Shown here: positions 61,803 through 64,000 of the stretch, in pieces
Layout of the letters: every line of letters starts with the position of its first letter
How positions within the stretch are numbered: position 1 is the stretch's first letter
Assembly: GCF_002994635.1 (NCBI RefSeq)
Contig: NZ_PVNL01000101.1
Coordinates: 1 to 64,000, forward strand
Direction of reading: 5' to 3'
Source of the DNA: Enhygromyxa salina
GTDB lineage: Bacteria > Myxococcota_A > Polyangia > Nannocystales > Nannocystaceae
DNA: 64,000 nucleotides
The notes under the pieces: generated by a model
Told to the model about the DNA's origin: nothing
Database searches by the model: none
The model's input: only the letters and a program-made list of their open reading frames with translations
Translations under genes and position numbers: made by a program

Positions 61803-62609
61803 CTAGAACCGGTACTCGAGCACCAGCGGCAGGATCTGCAGCGGCAGGATGAACGCCGGATTGTTGTTGGGTTCAGCGACGGCGGGCAGCCGCTCGCGGT
61901 GGATCACGAAGCCTGGCCGCAGCTCGACGTCGATCCCGAGCGCCAGCTCGCGGAGCAGGAAGAACCGGACCCCGGCCGCCGCCTGCAGGCCCAGCATCCA
62001 GCTGAGCTCGCGGGTCTGCTCCCGAGTGCCGTTCAGCCGCGGGTAGTACCAAAACCCGCCGGCCACGCCCGCGCGGAAGGTCGGCACGATCCACGGGTGC
62101 TTCTCGATGAACAGCTTGTGCGTGTAGCCAACCCACAGATCCAGGCCCGAGGTGGTCCCGGGCTGGCAGGTGCCCACTTGCGCCTCGAGGCCGCACGAGT
62201 CCATGCGGAAGGTCTGCCAGTCGCCACGATCGAACAGCGCCGCGGCGCCGATGTGCAGCCAGTGGGCGCGGTGCAGCTGCCGGTCGTACTGAAACCCGAT
62301 CCGCCCGCGCGGGATGTACCCGTTGGGCGTCAGGCCGATCTGGACCGGAGCGAGCAGCGACACCGCGTTGCCACCGTAGACGAAGTCGGGCAGCTGAAAG
62401 CCCGACGGGGCGGACTTGTAGGTGCCACCTGGTCCGCCGCGACCGGACACCGCCGGTGACGCCGAGCCGGACGCCGAGCCAGACGCCGAGCCAGAAGACG
62501 GCGGCGCCGCGAGGGCAGCGCTCGCGAGCGGGAGCGTGACTGCGATCAGCACCAAGGCCAGCAGCAATCGACGCAAGACGGGTCGGCGGTGAAGCTTAGA
62601 TCGAGGCAT
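61803..62609 (-). CDS. Outer-membrane beta-barrel protein
   Basis: This 268-residue protein has a signal peptide (LLLALVLIAVTLPLASAALA), a Ser/Gly/Ala repeat (GSASGSASGSAS), and then aromatic alternating strands (GRIGFQYDRQLHRAHWLHI, LDLWVGYTHKLFI, GVAGGFWYYPRL) ending LVLEYRF, with the C-terminal Phe required for barrel insertion. It is cotranscribed with the DUF2062 gene. Confidence 0.82.
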   Translation of the reverse strand: MPRSKLHRRPVLRRLLLALVLIAVTLPLASAALAAPPSSGSASGSASGSASPAVSGRGGPGGTYKSAPSGFQLPDFVYGGNAVSLLAPVQIGLTPNGYIPRGRIGFQYDRQLHRAHWLHIGAAALFDRGDWQTFRMDSCGLEAQVGTCQPGTTSGLDLWVGYTHKLFIEKHPWIVPTFRAGVAGGFWYYPRLNGTREQTRELSWMLGLQAAAGVRFFLLRELALGIDVELRPGFVIHRERLPAVAEPNNNPAFILPLQILPLVLEYRF

Positions 62610-62827
62610 GGCGAACGCGCCGTCAGTGAAACACTGGCGCGGCTTCTATGCCAGCGCGTGTTTGTGCGCGAGGCTGCTCGGGGCCGCTGTAGCGCGCTTG
62701 CTCGCCACTTTCGCGGAGTACGCGCTGTGCACGGGCCCACTCCATGATCGCGGCGCATTACGCGAACACCCGCCTACGCCCAAAATCGCGTTGGGCGGTT
62801 GAACGGCTCGGGTCTAAGGTAGTCCCA

Positions 62828-63430
62828 GTGCTCGCGTTGCTCCTGATCGCCGCGCTCCTCGTGGCAACCATCGCGCTCGCGCGACAGCTCGAGTTGCTCA
62901 CCGATCTGCTGCTGCTCGGCGGGGCGTCGCTGCTCGCTGGCGTGGTGTTCTTGGGGCTCCACCCCGACCTCGAGTGGATCGCGACCCCGCCCGCGGACGA
63001 GGGCAGCTGCAGCGTCGACGAGATCCCCAGCGTCGCGCCCGTGGTCGATCGCGTCTCGATCGAAGAGGCGCAGGTGTTGCTCGAGCAGGCGCAGGTGACC
63101 TTCGTGGACGCCCGCCCGGCCTACCACTACGCCGCCGCCCACATCCCCGGCGCGATGAACCTCCCGGCCGAGGACGCCGAGGGTCTGCTCGACATGCAGT
63201 CGCTGCCGATCCCGCCCGAGGGCGCCGTGATCACCTACTGCGATGGCGGCCGCTGCGAGCAGTCGGAGTACCTGGGGCTGCTGTTGCGCGAGCGTGACGT
63301 GTGCCAAAAAGTTCGGGTGCTCGAGGGTGGCTGGCAGGCCTGGGTCGCCGCGGGCGGCCCCATGGTCAGCGGTGACACCCGCTTTGGTGACGCGCCGAGC
63401 TCCAGCGTCGCGCCGGAGGCAGCCGGATGA
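62828..63430 (+). CDS. Rhodanese-like domain protein with N-terminal membrane helices
   Basis: This 200-residue protein has two N-terminal membrane helices (LALLLIAALLVATIALA; LLTDLLLLGGASLLAGVVFL) followed by a rhodanese domain (about 70-185: SIEEAQVLLEQAQVTFVDAR, YHYAAAHIPGAMNLP, the active-site loop YCDGGRCEQSEYLG, VRVLEGGWQAWVAAGGP). The loop keeps the catalytic Cys. It would transfer or carry sulfane sulfur near the membrane. The start is GTG with TAAGGT 7 nt upstream. It overlaps the next gene by 4 bp. Confidence 0.85.
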   Translation: MLALLLIAALLVATIALARQLELLTDLLLLGGASLLAGVVFLGLHPDLEWIATPPADEGSCSVDEIPSVAPVVDRVSIEEAQVLLEQAQVTFVDARPAYHYAAAHIPGAMNLPAEDAEGLLDMQSLPIPPEGAVITYCDGGRCEQSEYLGLLLRERDVCQKVRVLEGGWQAWVAAGGPMVSGDTRFGDAPSSSVAPEAAG

Positions 63431-63927
63431 GCTCGGTAGACCAGTCCAAGCAGGTGTCCGCAAGCGGGCGAGAAGCCCCCCCCAGGTGGATGATCCTCGC
63501 CAGCTGGCCCGCGCGGCTGATCGCGGGCGGCGTGTTCATCTACGCGGGGGTGCTCAAGCTGATCGACCCCGCGACGCTCGCCCAGGACATCGCCAACTAC
63601 CAGGCGTTTCCGTACTGGACCTGGAACCTCGCGGCGGCCGTCGTCCCGATCGCCGAGCTGCTCGGGGGCCTCGCGCTGATCACCGGGTTCAAGCGGCGGG
63701 CCGGCTCGTTGGTGCTGGGCGCGCTGACGGTCGCGTTCATTGGCTTGATCTTGTCGGTGATCGTCCGCGGCATCGATCTGAGCTGCGGCTGCTTTGGCGA
63801 GGCCACGCAGGCCAGCGCGGTCGGCTGGCCGCTGCTGCTGCGCGACGTGGCGCTGCTCGCCGCGATCGTGGTCGCCTACCTGCCGCCCGAGCCACGGTCC
63901 AGCTCCGCCAAGCGCCTGGCCAAGTAG
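63427..63927 (+). CDS. MauE/DoxX-family membrane protein
   Basis: This 166-residue protein has four membrane helices and the MauE-type motif SCGCFGEA near its C-terminus, with a DoxX-like N-terminal KLIDP after the first helix. MauE proteins help with disulfide or redox maturation of exported enzymes. Translationally coupled to the rhodanese gene, it may form a membrane sulfur/redox pair. Its 3' end overlaps a convergent gene by 52 bp. Confidence 0.85.
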   Translation: MSSVDQSKQVSASGREAPPRWMILASWPARLIAGGVFIYAGVLKLIDPATLAQDIANYQAFPYWTWNLAAAVVPIAELLGGLALITGFKRRAGSLVLGALTVAFIGLILSVIVRGIDLSCGCFGEATQASAVGWPLLLRDVALLAAIVVAYLPPEPRSSSAKRLAK

Positions 63928-64000
63928 TCGCGCGCGACCTGATTGGGCGCCCCCGCGATCGCCTGCTGATAGGCCGCGACCGCGGCGTCGATCTGCCCGG
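63876..64000 (-). CDS. TPR-containing protein (N-terminal part outside window)
   Basis: The minus-strand frame ending at 63876 reads GQIDAAVAAYQQAIAGAPNQ, then VARDYLAKRLAELDRGSGGR. The first part is a canonical TPR helix pair (A..Y..A...P). It overlaps the convergent MauE/DoxX gene by 52 bp. Only 41 residues are visible, so the domain context is unknown. Confidence 0.6.
   Translation of the reverse strand, partial: GQIDAAVAAYQQAIAGAPNQVARDYLARRLAELDRGSGGR

Noticed and set aside
62608-62802. 64-residue plus-strand frame before the rhodanese gene
   Set aside because: No ribosome binding site, no protein-like pattern, and composition typical of intergenic DNA.

Overview
The window is a GC-rich chromosome segment, roughly two-thirds or more G+C. 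It carries the hallmarks of a myxobacterium: a eukaryotic-type Ser/Thr kinase with a proline/glutamate linker, a complete pilMNOPQ cluster, AgmX/PglI-type and Cys-rich secretome proteins, many lipoproteins and outer-membrane barrels, NtrC-type regulation, a class I lysyl-tRNA synthetase and many overlapping operon junctions (ATGA/GTGA). A Nannocystaceae-like relative fits best, but this is inferred from gene content alone.

Layout. 1-5.6 kb: a minus-strand operon of secreted or membrane-anchored proteins, including two paralogues, divergent from a Ser/Thr kinase and two small membrane proteins. 5.6-14.5 kb: aroK, a lipoprotein with a duplicated 8-Cys module, and pilMNOPQ preceded by an XRE-type regulator; PilQ carries a coiled-coil insert of about 445 residues. 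14.9-22.3 kb: a bacterial enhancer-binding protein with GAFTDA in place of GAFTGA, then a TolC-HlyD-ABC exporter operon whose ABC subunit has lost essentially every ATPase motif. A NhaR-like LysR regulator is divergent from it, across a pair of identical palindromic sites. 22.3-28.5 kb: a PAS-GAF histidine kinase flanked by hairpin-bearing interspersed repeats, UDP-glucose dehydrogenase and a large membrane protein. 28.5-33.8 kb: an AT-richer stretch, a glycine-rich membrane protein, a 36-residue membrane peptide, a sugar nucleotidyltransferase, two Hsp20 proteins, a gene-poor kilobase bracketed by a 31-bp direct repeat, and a response regulator. 33.8-45.4 kb: housekeeping genes (RlmI-like methyltransferase, class I LysRS, MoaB, RNase Z-like hydrolase) among envelope proteins. 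45.5-55.3 kb: a 1058-residue S41 processing protease, lipoproteins, a TerB/SPFH pair, an AgmX-type protein, a Uma2 nuclease, an alpha/beta hydrolase whose nucleophile is Ala, and ScoB. 55.3-64 kb: tRNA-Lys(CTT), a D12 DNA methyltransferase, mreD-mrdA-rodA, a cytochrome P460-like lipoprotein, and a rhodanese-MauE/DoxX pair.

The strongest leads for something undescribed are (i) the exporter operon with a pseudo-ABC subunit and its palindromic NhaR-type operator pair, (ii) a recurrent TAnnnT box 6-10 nt upstream of about a dozen start codons, which suggests widespread leaderless transcription, and (iii) the PilQ coiled-coil insertion. All functional statements rest on motif recognition by eye; no database search was run.
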